The notes beneath the pieces are model-generated. The model was not told the DNA's origin. It made no database searches and worked only from the letters and a program-made list of their open reading frames with translations. Both the position numbers and the translations under genes were made by a program. A stretch of DNA of 64,000 bases from Globodera rostochiensis (Eukaryota; Nematoda; Chromadorea; Rhabditida; Heteroderidae): NCBI GenBank assembly GCA_018350325.1, contig JAEVLN010000001.1, positions 2,159,501-2,223,500 of the forward strand, given 5' to 3'. Every line of letters starts with the position of its first letter. Within the stretch, counting starts at the first letter, position 1. Of the stretch, positions 10,950-23,804 are shown in pieces.

Positions 10950-13810
10950 TTGACTGGGGACGAAATTCATCACCTTCTACCGGGGCAAATACTGGTCTTT
11001 CTCGCCATCCCTTCAAATCTAAACAACAACTCTCTAACTCTAAAACATTTTCGCTGAATTGTGCTATCTTCAACTGTCGTTCAATCAAAAACAAAATCCC
11101 CGAACTGCAATATCTGGCTAATGACAAATACTTTCATATAGTCTTTCTATCCGAAACTTGGCTCTCAGATGACTCCCTCAACTCCCAACTTTCACTAAAT
11201 GGCAGATTCAACACATTTCTTTGCAATAGGTCAAACTTTAAAACCAAAGGTGGTGGCTCTGCCATCTTAGTCGACTCCCGCATTTCCGCTCAGCATATCC
11301 TGTCACTATCAAACAACGGGGTCGATATCTTAATCGTAGACTTGCTCAAAGTAAAACATTTCCCCAGAATCCGACTCATTTCTGTGTATTCCGCACCTAA
11401 TCGTTCCAAGGCCATCATGTCGAAATTTATCAAAACTGTACAAAAATATCTCGTAGATTACACTCTTTTGGGGGGTGACTTAAACTCCCCTTCTACTAAC
11501 TGGATCAACCCAGCAAAAACCGATCCAATTGGCGAACTCTCCACTCTGCTAGGCTTAACCCAATTAGTGTCAGAACCAACTAGAGGCCCTCATATCCTTG
11601 ATGTTTGTCTCACAAATACACCACAACTCATTTCAAATATCACCATTGAACCCGGAATTTCAACCTCGGATCATAACTCTGTGCTTTTCAAACTTAACCA
11701 TACAATCATGCCCATTCCTAAATCCAAACTAATTCGCATATTATCACCTGAAATTCTTCAAAGAACCGCTCCCCTCCTTTCACAATTTGATCTCACCAAT
11801 TTATTTTACATTGGGGAAAAATTCAACTATATTGTCAACCAAATTCACACTGTCATTTCGCTACATTTCCCTCTCAAGAAAATCCACCAGGGCCCCCGCA
11901 AAATCAACTACCCGTCCGAAATTAAGGAAAAAATCAAATATAAACATCAACTGTTCAAATTATGTAAAAAAGTCCCTTTAACCCACAAGGCTGAGTACAG
12001 GGACATCTGTTACGAGGTCAAAAAATCAATTTCAGACCATAAAAATAACCTCTGTAACGATGTCACATCCAATCCCCAAAAATTGTTCAAATTTATCAAC
12101 TCGCAAACAAAAAAAACTGAACCCATTCCTACTCTAGTCTATAACAAAAACACGTTTATTGGTGCCTCGTCTAAAGCTGAACTCTTTGCATCCATATTTG
12201 CCGAATATTTTAACAATGTTCCAAATAATGTACCTAATACTGTCGGGCCCAGCTCTGTACACTGTTTAACCGACGCGTCCTTTGATGTCCAAACTGTTTT
12301 TGACCAACTTGCTTCACTTCCTGATAGCACATCCCAAACTGTTGAAGATGTCAATTACCGAGTACTCAAGCACTGGAGGGCCCCCCTATCCCCCGTTCTT
12401 GCAACCCTATTTAGGGAATCACTTGATTCAGGCCACATTCCCCATCAATGGCGCCAATCAATTATTATCCCCATCTTCAAAAAGGGCATTAAATCGGACC
12501 CCCTAAATTATCGCCCTATTTCATTAACCTCCTCAATTTGTCGCATCCTTGAGCGCATAATATCCAAACAAATTTTAAACTTCCTTTTCAAACATGGCCT
12601 CATTTCACAACACCAATTCGGCTTCCTCCCGAAAAGGTCAACTGTCACCCAACTTCTCAAAACCTTCGAGGATTGGTCCGACCCCCTTGAGAACAACTTA
12701 CAAATTGATTGCATATACATTGACATTAGTCGTGCCTTTGACTCGGTCCCACATACATTTTTGCTGTCCAAACTCCACCACATTGGCATTAGAGGAAAAT
12801 TGTTAAGATGGATTGATAACTTCCTATCGGACCGCACATTTATTGTTAAAATTGAAGATGTAAATTCCTCCACCAAATCCATTCACTCTGGGGTTCCGCA
12901 AGGATCAGTTCTAGGCCCACTATTGTTCACCATATTTATCAACGATCTACCGAAAATAATCAGTCCCTCAGTTGGTATCCGACTCTTCGCAGATGATATA
13001 AAAATATTTCTCCCAATTAAAAACACTTCCGACTATCAACTCCTGCAAAAGTCTATCAATGATATATGCACATGGGGCGAGACTTGGGGACTTAAAGTTT
13101 CAACAAACAAAACAAAATTATTTCAAATCACTCCCAAGCCTCGCCATCCTCCTCCCAAATTCAACTATAGCATTGGGCACACCATTATTTCTCCCTCCGA
13201 TTCAATTAGGGATCTTGGCATTCTTATTCAAAGCAAACTCAACTTTACGGGTCATATAAACACAATAATTAAGAATGCCTACTTCCGAGTCATCCAAATT
13301 TTAAATGCCCTCTACTCTACCAAAATACTCACCTGGGCCCGGGCCTACAAAATATATGTACGTCCAATCCTGGAATATGCAACCGTTATTTGGAATCCAT
13401 CAACAAAAATCCTTTCTAACAAAATTGAACGGGTGCAAAAAACATTCACACGTAGGGCCCTCACCAAATGTAAACTCCCCAAATGTTCCTATGATCAACG
13501 TTTGAAATTATTTAAACTGGAATCTTTGGCATCTCGTCGCAAACTTTTTGATCTCTGTATGATGCACAAAATATGTCACAGTCACACTCATTTCAACCCA
13601 AAAGATATAATTCCTTTCAACACACGCCCTAGTCGCCGTCATTCTCTCCAAATCCGCAAAAAAAGAAAAACCCCATTTACTTCCAATTTATTCCTTCACC
13701 GCTGCACCAATTCCTGGAATTCCCTCCCCTCTGACATTGTCTCAATATCTTCCCCCCAGCTGTTCAAAGCTAATGTGCTGTCCCACCTAAAGACATTCGA
13801 TACAATCTGA
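10946..13810 (+). CDS. LINE ORF2: APE-type endonuclease and reverse transcriptase
   Basis: About 954 codons follow the predicted frameshift. The N-terminus is an AP-endonuclease-like domain: NCRSIKNK, FLSETWLSDD (catalytic Glu), a GGDLNSP strand and the final TSDHNSVLF His motif. The central reverse transcriptase shows YRPISLTSSICRILERI, HQFGFLPKRSTVTQLL, the SGVPQGSVLGPLLF block and the catalytic FADDIKIF (A/F-ADD form). The C-terminal ~170 residues carry the WNPSTK and LPSDIV stretches typical of CR1-like elements. No RNase H was seen. It nicks the target and copies the element RNA there. No stop codon or frameshift interrupts it. An independent start would need a non-AUG codon or the ATG at 11419, which would remove half of the endonuclease. 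Confidence 0.92.
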   Translation, partial: LIDWGRNSSPSTGANTGLSRHPFKSKQQLSNSKTFSLNCAIFNCRSIKNKIPELQYLANDKYFHIVFLSETWLSDDSLNSQLSLNGRFNTFLCNRSNFKTKGGGSAILVDSRISAQHILSLSNNGVDILIVDLLKVKHFPRIRLISVYSAPNRSKAIMSKFIKTVQKYLVDYTLLGGDLNSPSTNWINPAKTDPIGELSTLLGLTQLVSEPTRGPHILDVCLTNTPQLISNITIEPGISTSDHNSVLFKLNHTIMPIPKSKLIRILSPEILQRTAPLLSQFDLTNLFYIGEKFNYIVNQIHTVISLHFPLKKIHQGPRKINYPSEIKEKIKYKHQLFKLCKKVPLTHKAEYRDICYEVKKSISDHKNNLCNDVTSNPQKLFKFINSQTKKTEPIPTLVYNKNTFIGASSKAELFASIFAEYFNNVPNNVPNTVGPSSVHCLTDASFDVQTVFDQLASLPDSTSQTVEDVNYRVLKHWRAPLSPVLATLFRESLDSGHIPHQWRQSIIIPIFKKGIKSDPLNYRPISLTSSICRILERIISKQILNFLFKHGLISQHQFGFLPKRSTVTQLLKTFEDWSDPLENNLQIDCIYIDISRAFDSVPHTFLLSKLHHIGIRGKLLRWIDNFLSDRTFIVKIEDVNSSTKSIHSGVPQGSVLGPLLFTIFINDLPKIISPSVGIRLFADDIKIFLPIKNTSDYQLLQKSINDICTWGETWGLKVSTNKTKLFQITPKPRHPPPKFNYSIGHTIISPSDSIRDLGILIQSKLNFTGHINTIIKNAYFRVIQILNALYSTKILTWARAYKIYVRPILEYATVIWNPSTKILSNKIERVQKTFTRRALTKCKLPKCSYDQRLKLFKLESLASRRKLFDLCMMHKICHSHTHFNPKDIIPFNTRPSRRHSLQIRKKRKTPFTSNLFLHRCTNSWNSLPSDIVSISSPQLFKANVLSHLKTFDTI

Positions 13811-13867
13811 ATGATTTTATTGATTCCATCATGTTAGTGATTTGCTTGCATTTCCTTTGATGTGATA

Positions 13868-13873
13868 AATAAA
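13868..13873 (+). terminator. AATAAA poly-A signal of the LINE
   Basis: AATAAA lies 58 nt after the ORF2 stop and just before the right target-site duplication, the expected place for 3' processing of element RNA. Confidence 0.55.
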
Positions 13874-13880
13874 TAGATTG

Positions 13881-13927
13881 ATAAAAATGATTAAAGAAAA
13901 AGAGGAAGAAATATCGGGAATGGAAAA
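13881..13927 (+). repeat. Right target-site duplication of the LINE
   Basis: This is the second copy of the 47-base repeat at 9640-9686. After it the original flank continues (TTTGGCCATATTTTTCC). Confidence 0.9.
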
Positions 13928-14937
13928 TTTGGCCATATTTTTCCTTCAAATTTTCAAATATTTTATTCACTCATTTAACAACCAATAAATAATAACAACA
14001 CCACCGAAATTGTGTCATATCCAAATGGTATGTTTTATTGTGAGCGATGGCATTGGCACTCGGAAATCCGTCAATAACGCATACATGTACAACAACAACA
14101 ACAACACGCTTTTGTCCGGGAATGGTTTCCCGACCCCCCTGAAATGAGATCTTTTTTTTGCTCTTTGGCCGACCCCTCGATCACCGAAAAAAAAAATTGT
14201 GGTCATAGGCCTAATAATATCAGGTTTTGAACATCATCAAATTTTTGATGTTCCAAGGTGTTTGACAAAGGGAGACAAGCGCGTCACCAAACGACGAAAT
14301 TTGTTTTTTGGTCCATTTAGCGAATTCGGTTCAAAAAAATTGACCCACCTAAAAATGGGGGAAATGTTTTTTAGCCCGGGGGGGGGGGCTATATATCCTT
14401 TTTGGTTGTTGTACATGTACATTGGAAAAATTAATGGATTTCCGGCACTTTGAGGCGGAAAAAGCATAAATGTCGTTGACGAGGAGTTATGCACAATTTT
14501 AAAGCGCTTTTTGGAGAGAAAGAACAGAACAAAACAATTACACAATGCATTAATGACAATTAAATGATTAGTATTATTATACTTTTTGTTGATGCATTAA
14601 CATGGCAAAAATTTGCTTGCGACGCTTTCACTTCCGTCCATTTATTTTGAACTATGTCCGGCCATCATCATCATCCTTAAATAAAAAGAAAAACAGTGCT
14701 CTTGAATCTTAAAGAACGGGGAGTTTTTTTGGACTTGGTGTGACCACCTACTTGACATGTGTAACAAATTGGAAGGCTTTAAGAGGGGTAGAAGTAGAAG
14801 CTGCTCTCCAAAATTCGAAAAAAAAAATTCTTTTTCAAAACTCTTTTTGATCCCTTTTAAAAGTCATTCAACTTTTTTTGGTAATTCGTTGAATTTGTCT
14901 GCGTTAAATATATGAAAAAAATTTTACCTTCGCCCAC
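13928..14937. other. Intergenic, 3' side of the PDCD6 gene
   Basis: AT-rich DNA without a supportable exon. A TTTATT at 14641-14646, which is AATAAA on the minus strand, is a possible poly-A signal for the PDCD6 gene about 290 nt after its stop. Two ACATGTAC palindromes (near 14083 and 14414) and a run of nine or more G (14380) are present. Confidence 0.5.
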
Positions 14938-17374
<2,437 letters not shown>

Positions 17375-18265
17375 TCATTCACACGCCCAAACATTGCATG
17401 GAACTGTGCGAACAATTTTCTTCAGTTCTTTCTCATTCTTCTCCTGCAGATATCCAGGGCACTGAAAAAATGATTTGGTGAAGAATTAATTGATTAGGTT
17501 TTTGGCATAACTTTTTGTGCCCTTTTTTTTGTTGTGTTCACACACCTTTTTGCCCGTCACGTCGTCAATATAGGTTGTGCGGGTGGGAAAAGCGGCCCGG
17601 CGACTGCCGCCGATCTCTTTGCATTTTGCAGAACAATTTGACAACGGATGCCAGCTCACCGAGCAGTAATCCACCGTGTTGATCTTGCCCTCAAGTTCTT
17701 TTTTCTGAAAATGACAATAAAAATGATTTGTCTGAAAGCGACAAATTTTCCACCAACCTTCTCAATCGATGAGCTGAGGAGCACCGCAAAGACGATAATG
17801 TAGATGATCAGAAGGATCTGAAAAACCAAAGACCAGTCGACGGATCATAATACAAATAAAAACCCATCCATTACCATTAAAATGCTGAGAACGAGGTTGG
17901 AAACTGAAAGCCGTTTTTTTGTGTGTGCTGATTGATTAATTGAACACAACCAACTCACCCGTCAAAGTCCACATGAATCGGCCATGGATCATCGGGCGAA
18001 TGACCTGGACCCTGAAATGAAAGCACAAAATGGGCAGCGTCAACGACAACCAACCATCCGGCGATTCCTCTGCTTTTTATACGTCCCGGATCATCGTCAA
18101 GCTCAATGTTGTCGCTGAGATCGCTGAGCTGAAAAACATTTAATTTACGAAATACGCAACGTTTCCATTTCATCAGAAACATACCGTGGCGCTGAGCTCG
18201 CCAATGCGCTCAACTTCAGATGGAGTCGGTTCAGGCTCAGTTGCATCAGAATTAGAATTTTCCAT
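17375..18265 (-). CDS. Small type II membrane protein with one thrombospondin type-1-like repeat
   Basis: Seven exons (18265-18185, 18128-18055, 18011-17959, 17903-17875, 17817-17758, 17704-17546, 17461-17375) give 180 aa with consistent phases. Residues 1-69 are acidic and polar with no signal peptide. Residues ~70-94 (VSNLVLSILMILLIIYIIVF and following) form one membrane span, and a basic KKKELEGK follows. The C-terminal ~80 residues carry six cysteines in a TSR-like order: W-x5-NCSAKC, then GGSRR, then three further cysteines ending PCNVWAC. The N-terminus is probably cytoplasmic and the TSR-like part extracellular. I do not recognise a named orthologue. The TSR assignment rests on spacing and is moderate. 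Confidence 0.72.
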
Positions 18266-19046
18266 TTATTGTGGTGAATGAAACAAAAGGGAAAACATTT
18301 TAATTACAGAAGGAAGATTCAAATTTTTGGTGTGGTTAGAGAGGGAGTTCAACAAATTTACTTTTTTTTTTGTTTAAGATGGAAAGGAGGACATAAATAT
18401 GACATTTTTTTGTAAGCATTTAAAAAAGGAGGGGAAACAATGCCAAAAAATGAACAAGACAAGTCTAAAATTTCTTCATTTTATACTCGTATCAAACAAA
18501 AAAATCCTTTTTTCTCTTGAAAAGCATTGCATTTTTTATGCAAATGAATTTTTCCACAATTTTACTCTTTACCACCTTCAAATTTTGTACATCTCCTCGC
18601 CCCACATGAAAGCACCTCGGACATTTTTTTGTTCTATTTGACACTGGTTTTTGTACTACCGGTATACTATTCGACGCTCGGAGCGGAAGCGTGTTCAGTT
18701 TTGGAGAGAAAAAGTGGCTGTTGACAAAAGAAATCAGCACAAATGCATTTGAAAATAGTCACACTTTTGTTGCTGCATTGAATTCTGTTGGTCTGTTTTT
18801 TCAGAAATCTGGAATTTCACTGAAAACCCCGAAAATTTAACAAATATTGAAAAAATGCCGTCAAAATCCAAAGCTAGGATACAGGCGGCGGCCCACCGCT
18901 GGTCTCGCTAACAAATTTAAGATTGATTTTTTTTTGGATAAAATTTTTTCCTGGAAAAGTTATTTAAGACATTCGTAATCAAAAGCATCAGTAAACATCC
19001 AATCAGTCTGAAGAGTTGCCATAAATTTGTGTTCGTTTCTGCTCGC
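18266..19046. other. Intergenic, upstream of the TSR membrane-protein gene
   Basis: No exon found. A ~50-bp segment at 18722-18782 (GCATTTGAAAATAGTCACAC core) recurs at 24443-24517, and the adjoining 18805-18865 recurs in inverted orientation near 24130-24190, so this is either a dispersed repeat or a shared regulatory block. Confidence 0.5.
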
Positions 19047-21006
19047 TCACTCATCTTCATCGTTGGTCTCCTCCTCCTCCGATCCGCCGGACGCAGCCTC
19101 TAAGTCTGAGTCAATAGTGTTTGGCCGCACACATGCCTAGGCAAAAAAGACGCATGAGACGAGAGTTAAAGACCCAAAAAAAAAATAATAATTAATTGAT
19201 TCTTTTGTATATACATTGCCGCTCGAGCAGGAGCTGTATTCGGAAGTCGCATCATCATCAGCGTCCTTCTCCTAAATTTTGGGGAAACAGCGTTATTTTT
19301 TTTTTGTTTTTTTTTCACGATTAATTATCCCCTCTCCCTATACAAAGTTTAAAATTGTTCAATTCCAGTTGGGGGAGCTTTTTTCAGTGGTCCGGATGGA
19401 CCCAGTAAAACATGGCCAATAGTGACATTTACAAATTTTTTTCGTTAAAAAAAGCCTCGCCCACCTTCGTCTCATTGCTAAAGGGCTGCTGTGGCGCCGT
19501 AGTTTCGTTCTGTGCACCGCTAAATTTCTCGCCCTCAACCGGCTCTTCCACGAAAACAATGCGCGAGTCGTTGCGACGCCGCTCGGCCTTCAAGCGCAGC
19601 AACGCACTGTTGCTGGGCGCCAATGATACCGAAAGATTGCAAAAGTAGACCTAAAAAAGCGGTGGTAATTAATTCGTGGCAAATTTGGAATCAATTTTTC
19701 CCGTTTAAGCCTGGTCCCAGAAAAAAAAAGAAGCTGATTACGAAAGTTCTGTATAACGCTGTCTAAACTATGAAAAACAAATGTTGTTGCTTTTTTTGTT
19801 CTTGCAAAATAAGACATTTTTTCTTCCGACAACGCCTCCGCCGGGCCCTTACAGACACAAACAAAAATTGGCCCAAATTTTGATATAAAATCGTTATTTT
19901 TATCACATATTTTACCGTCAACGTGTGCCCCGTGGATAGTGTAATTCCGTTGAGAATTGAAATAGCTGAAAAGGGGGAGGGGTATATTGTTGCTTTACTC
20001 ATTTTCCCCCTATTTTTTTACCTTTCTTGGCATGATCAACAGTGTCCAGCTCGACGACGGCGTAGTGGTTGTCATCCCAATGCAACAGGCGCTTCACGTC
20101 CACCACGTTCACGTTCGGAATGTGCAAAAAGAAGACGCGAGCAATCTGAAAAAGCAAAACATATAGTCCCCAAACATTGCTTTCAATTTTTCGTTTGGAA
20201 GAGAGGCAATCAATCCTAAATTTTTTTTTTCATTTTTTTTCGTTGGAAAAAATATTGGTTTTTTATGAAATGTACTAGTAGTATTTTATTTGACCTACCT
20301 CCTCAACTCGAAGTAATGGCAACTGATTGCGATATTCCTCAATGCCCTCCACGTAGAGAATGTTGGACGGAGTGATCGGCCGCGTCTGCACGCCGGGACA
20401 AGGACAAGGACATGGGCAGGCAGATGGCAATGGCATTTGTTCTGGAGATGGCGGCGGCGGCGGAACTTTCTTCTTTTGAGTGCCCCAATCGCAGTTCGAG
20501 AATCCGTTAACAGACGAGGATGGCATTGGCATTTGTTGTTGAGGTGGTGGCGGCGGCGGCTGTCGCGGCACTTCCTTCCGATTTTGAGTGTTCCCCCAAT
20601 TGCAGTTAGAGAATCCGTTGACCGCTTCTTGAGGCAGCGGCTGTGGCGGCTTTCCCTTCCGTTTTTGAGTGTTCCCCCAGTCGCAGTTCGAGAATCCGTT
20701 GCCAGACGAGGACGGCATTGGCATTTGTTCTGGAGGTGGCGGCGGCGGCACTTCCTCCTTTTGAGTGCCCCAATCACAATTGCAAAATTCGTCGTCAGAA
20801 GCGGACCCCAAGCGCGCTTGTTGTTGAGGTGGCGGCGGCTGTGACCGATTTTGAGTGTTCCCCCAATTGCGGTTAGAGAATCCGTTGACAGGCGCGGACG
20901 GCAATGGCATTTGTTCTGGCGGTGGTGGTGGAGGCGGCGGCGTCGGCACTTCCTCCTTTTGAGTGCCCCAATCACAATTACAGAATTCGTCGTCCGAAGT
21001 GGACAT
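19047..21006 (-). CDS. WG-repeat, proline-rich protein with a C-terminal RRM-like domain
   Basis: Six exons (21006-20299, 20145-20022, 19965-19916, 19650-19465, 19271-19215, 19136-19047) give 404 aa. Residues 1-205 carry six repeats of the form [DN][EG]F[CS]N[CR][DN]WG(N)TQ spaced about 30 residues apart and separated by poly-Pro and Gln stretches; each has one Trp followed by Gly. A CPCPCPCPG run precedes an RRM-like fold at ~215-300: ILYVEGI as RNP2, NHYAVVELD as a degenerate RNP1, and HTLTVYFCNL as the last strand. The tail is acidic and Ser-rich and ends EEEETNDEDE. Tryptophan-glycine motifs in a disordered region are the known docking signals for Argonaute proteins in GW182/TNRC6, which also has a divergent RRM. 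An Argonaute link here is inference only. Confidence 0.8.
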
Positions 21007-22278
21007 CTTTATTTAAAGATTACGATGATTTCAACATCTATGGAAAGGAAGAAACACAAAATGATAATATGTAAATGTATACATTTTTCGATAAAATGCA
21101 GTCACTGATTGGCTCGGTTTTTGTTTGTCTCATAACTCAGACGAGCGAATATCCCCGGGTTTGAATTTTTCCAGGACTTAAGCCAAGCATTTGCGTTAAA
21201 AATCGCGCTTTAATTTTCCGGATCGGCTTCTCTCTGTTACTTTAATAATTCGAAAGCATCGAGAATGAAGCCATTTAACTATGCTAGAGTACAACATAAA
21301 GAAAACCCAAAAACTTGGGAGAAAAAAGCAGTTTTTTACATCGATTAAGTTTTTTTGAAACTTATTTTGTAAAAATTTCAACTTCCAGTAAAAATGGATG
21401 ATTTTAGGTTGCAGAGAATCTGCTTCCTCACAAATATTCAACAGAAAAAGAAAGAATGAATGTTTAGGTATGTGTAGAAAGATCCATCCCTCCAATCAAT
21501 TGCACATAAAAAGTCCCGTCACTTAATTTGTCACAGCTCAGTCATCCACTGACCGTAAATCGATTCTTATACATAATGTAAAACTGGTCAATCCAAAAAA
21601 GCCGCTCACAAATCAGAGACCAATTAAAGGGCATCAAAAGGCCCAACTGACCTAACGGACGGAAAATCGGTCAAAATGTCCAACTGGACAAAAATGCCCC
21701 CCCCCTTTTCCCCCACGTGTAAAATGCGTTGGCGGCGCCTAATGCTATGGTTAACACAAAAATCGTCGGACAACGAAAAAAAAAGGAAAAAATTAGAGAT
21801 TTCTGATTTGTCGGTTAGAGAACACCTTGACTATAGCATAAATAAAGAATGAAAGATGGAACACTTGCAACGGGGTCGCCTTCAGTTTATTTATTACGCA
21901 TTGTTGTGAGTTGGAGAATGGGGAGGAATTTAAATTTGATTTTATGAAAAATCGATGCGTAAATGCGCTTTGCAACCAAAATTTTTTTTAAAAACACGGT
22001 AATCATTTCTCAGATTTTGGGAATTTGAGGCAATACTTTTTTGAGGACATAGATTTTTCTCTGAAAATAATGTTCTTCGTATACAACAAGTTCATTAAAA
22101 GGAGGGAACTGCTGGAAAAAAGCCTTAACGGCAAGCATTTTGCTAGTTTGAGCATTTTACACATGGACAACCGAGTCTCTCAGTAAAAGGTAATTTTAGT
22201 CCAGCAGAGCTTACAACTTGCTTCATGTGTTGCTACTGGTAGTGCCACTATTGCATTTAAGCGATTAGTCATTGAGCG
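21007..22278. other. Intergenic between the WG/RRM and membrane-protein genes
   Basis: AT-rich DNA holding the presumed promoter of the WG/RRM gene near 21010-21130 and the 3' flank of the membrane-protein gene. No coding exon was found; the open frames on either strand lack splice context and composition support. Confidence 0.4.
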
Positions 22279-22284
22279 TTTATT
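22279..22284 (-). terminator. AATAAA poly-A signal (minus strand)
   Basis: TTTATT on the plus strand reads AATAAA on the minus strand, about 136 nt after the stop codon of the membrane-protein gene at 22420. Confidence 0.5.
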
Positions 22285-22419
22285 CATTAGCATCAAACAC
22301 CAATCAAATACACGAATGAACAATACAATACATACATATCCACAGACATAAGCATATATAATCGAGAATATGAATACAACAATATTCTTCCGTTATCGCA
22401 AATACAGTCATCGCTTTGA

Positions 22420-23804
22420 TCACAGCACGCCATATGCACCGGTTGACTTCTTCGCCTTTGCTGCTGTTGTCGCTCCTCCCTTTGTAGCGGTTGTCATGAG
22501 CGTTTGCGGCACCGCCACTCCAGATTTGTCAGCCTTCGTGCGTCCAACAGCGACGGTAGCAAATGCACCCGACATGAACGTTTTTTTCGGCCCGGCGGTG
22601 GTCACTCCAGATGCCTTTGTAATGTTTGCCGTGGCATTTGTTGTCGTCGCTCCCTTGGTTTTGGTTCCCCAGATAGTGTTCGGCACCGCCACTCCAGAAC
22701 TCTCCGCCTTCGATCGTCCAACTGCGCCTTTTGTTTTCGTAGTAGATCCAATGTTAAGTCCAAACGTCGACCATGTTGATTTCGGCTTATACGTCCCATT
22801 CGTTGCTTTCGATCCGCCAGACGGTGCCCATGCAGATTGCGGCACATTGACTCCTCCGATGTCGTCAAACGTCTGTTGTTTGCGACGACACGTCAGCCAC
22901 CCAATGACCGCAACGACTATGACGATGAACAGACTGAAAATGGGGAAAGAATGAGGCTGATCAAAAATATGAAAAAAAGAAACACTCACACCCCTCCACC
23001 GGCGATCAGTCCAATGGCCACAATCCCCAGAGTCGCATCAACACACGCTTCTCCATCGGTATCTTCCACATTGTCCAGCAGCACACGAGCGTCGTCCTGT
23101 AAATAAAAAAAATAGTCAACAAATGAAAAATAAAAAATAACACACACTCACAATGTAAGCCCGCCACTGGCACTGTGTGATCAATCCGAGAGGCTTCAGG
23201 TTGATTTTGAAGACGCGTGCATCCGCAAGATCCGCAGTTTTGGTCATTATGCATGGGCAGCTGAGCGTGAAGGCCTTGCAATTCGGACAATCGCCCGGCT
23301 GATGGTTCGAAGCCTGAAATCAAAAAATGGTTTTGAAAAGAATTTCATTCCCCATAAAAAAACGCACCACAGCTCCTTCATTGCTCAGCACACATTCTTT
23401 ATTCTTGAAATCCGGCTCTGTCTGTATCGACAGTTTGACATCGGTGAAGTACTTCCGACACGACGCTCCACCGACCACCGTAAAGACAATCTTCTCATCA
23501 TTGGCGTCCAACAGAAGTCCACGGAGCTCCTTGTCGTTCAACTCTTTCGGATTGATGCGTCTGAAATTGGGGAAGAAAATGTTTTTGTGGCAATAATTAT
23601 TGCAGCAAATGTTACAACTTACATTTGCTTGTCCATGGTAATCGTGAGGCCACCCGGCAAGTTGACTCCCGTCTTTGCACACGCAAAGTTCCCCCCCAGC
23701 TGCACCTCGGGTTCCGCTGCACAACGGCGACAGATGAGAAGCACCGCGAGGACGACGAGCAATGAGCGCGAAGTTTGAAGAAGAAGAGCGGAGACCATCG
23801 GCAT
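22420..23804 (-). CDS. Single-pass type I membrane protein with repeated cytoplasmic motif
   Basis: Five exons (23804-23623, 23560-23368, 23313-23152, 23096-22990, 22933-22420) give 385 aa with consistent phases. The start MPMVSALLLQTSRSLLVVLA is a signal peptide, probably cut near residue 29. The ectodomain (~30-200) has about ten cysteines, including a QPGDCPNCKAF and a CPCIMT segment. Residues ~201-228 form the membrane span. The ~155-residue tail is rich in Thr, Ala, Lys and Gly and repeats a short motif three times: VNVPQSAW, VAVPNTIWGTKTKG and VAVPQTLMTTATKG. I do not recognise the family; it may be nematode-restricted. Of two ATGs (23804 and 23798) the first is used, though either leaves the signal peptide intact. 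Confidence 0.78.

Larger units (their letters stand above)
9640..13927 (+). mobile_element. CR1/T1-like non-LTR retrotransposon with chimeric 5' end
   Basis: A 47-bp direct repeat (9640-9686 and 13881-13927) brackets a unit carrying an ORF1, an ORF2 with endonuclease and reverse transcriptase, and an AATAAA near its 3' end. There are no terminal repeats and no long poly-A, only a short ATAAATAAATAG-type tail, which fits the CR1/T1/Sam group of nematode LINEs. Both ORFs are uninterrupted, so the copy looks young and possibly competent. The 5' end is abnormal: 450 bases of ORF2 3' sequence (9687-10136, identical to 13297-13746 as far as I can compare) precede a normal-looking ORF1 start. The insertion lies in intergenic DNA and runs against the flanking minus-strand genes. 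The clade is inferred from motif style, not from a search. Confidence 0.88.

Noticed and set aside
22370..22954. 194-codon plus-strand frame
   Set aside because: Antisense shadow of the last exon of the type I membrane protein gene, which has better splice and domain evidence.
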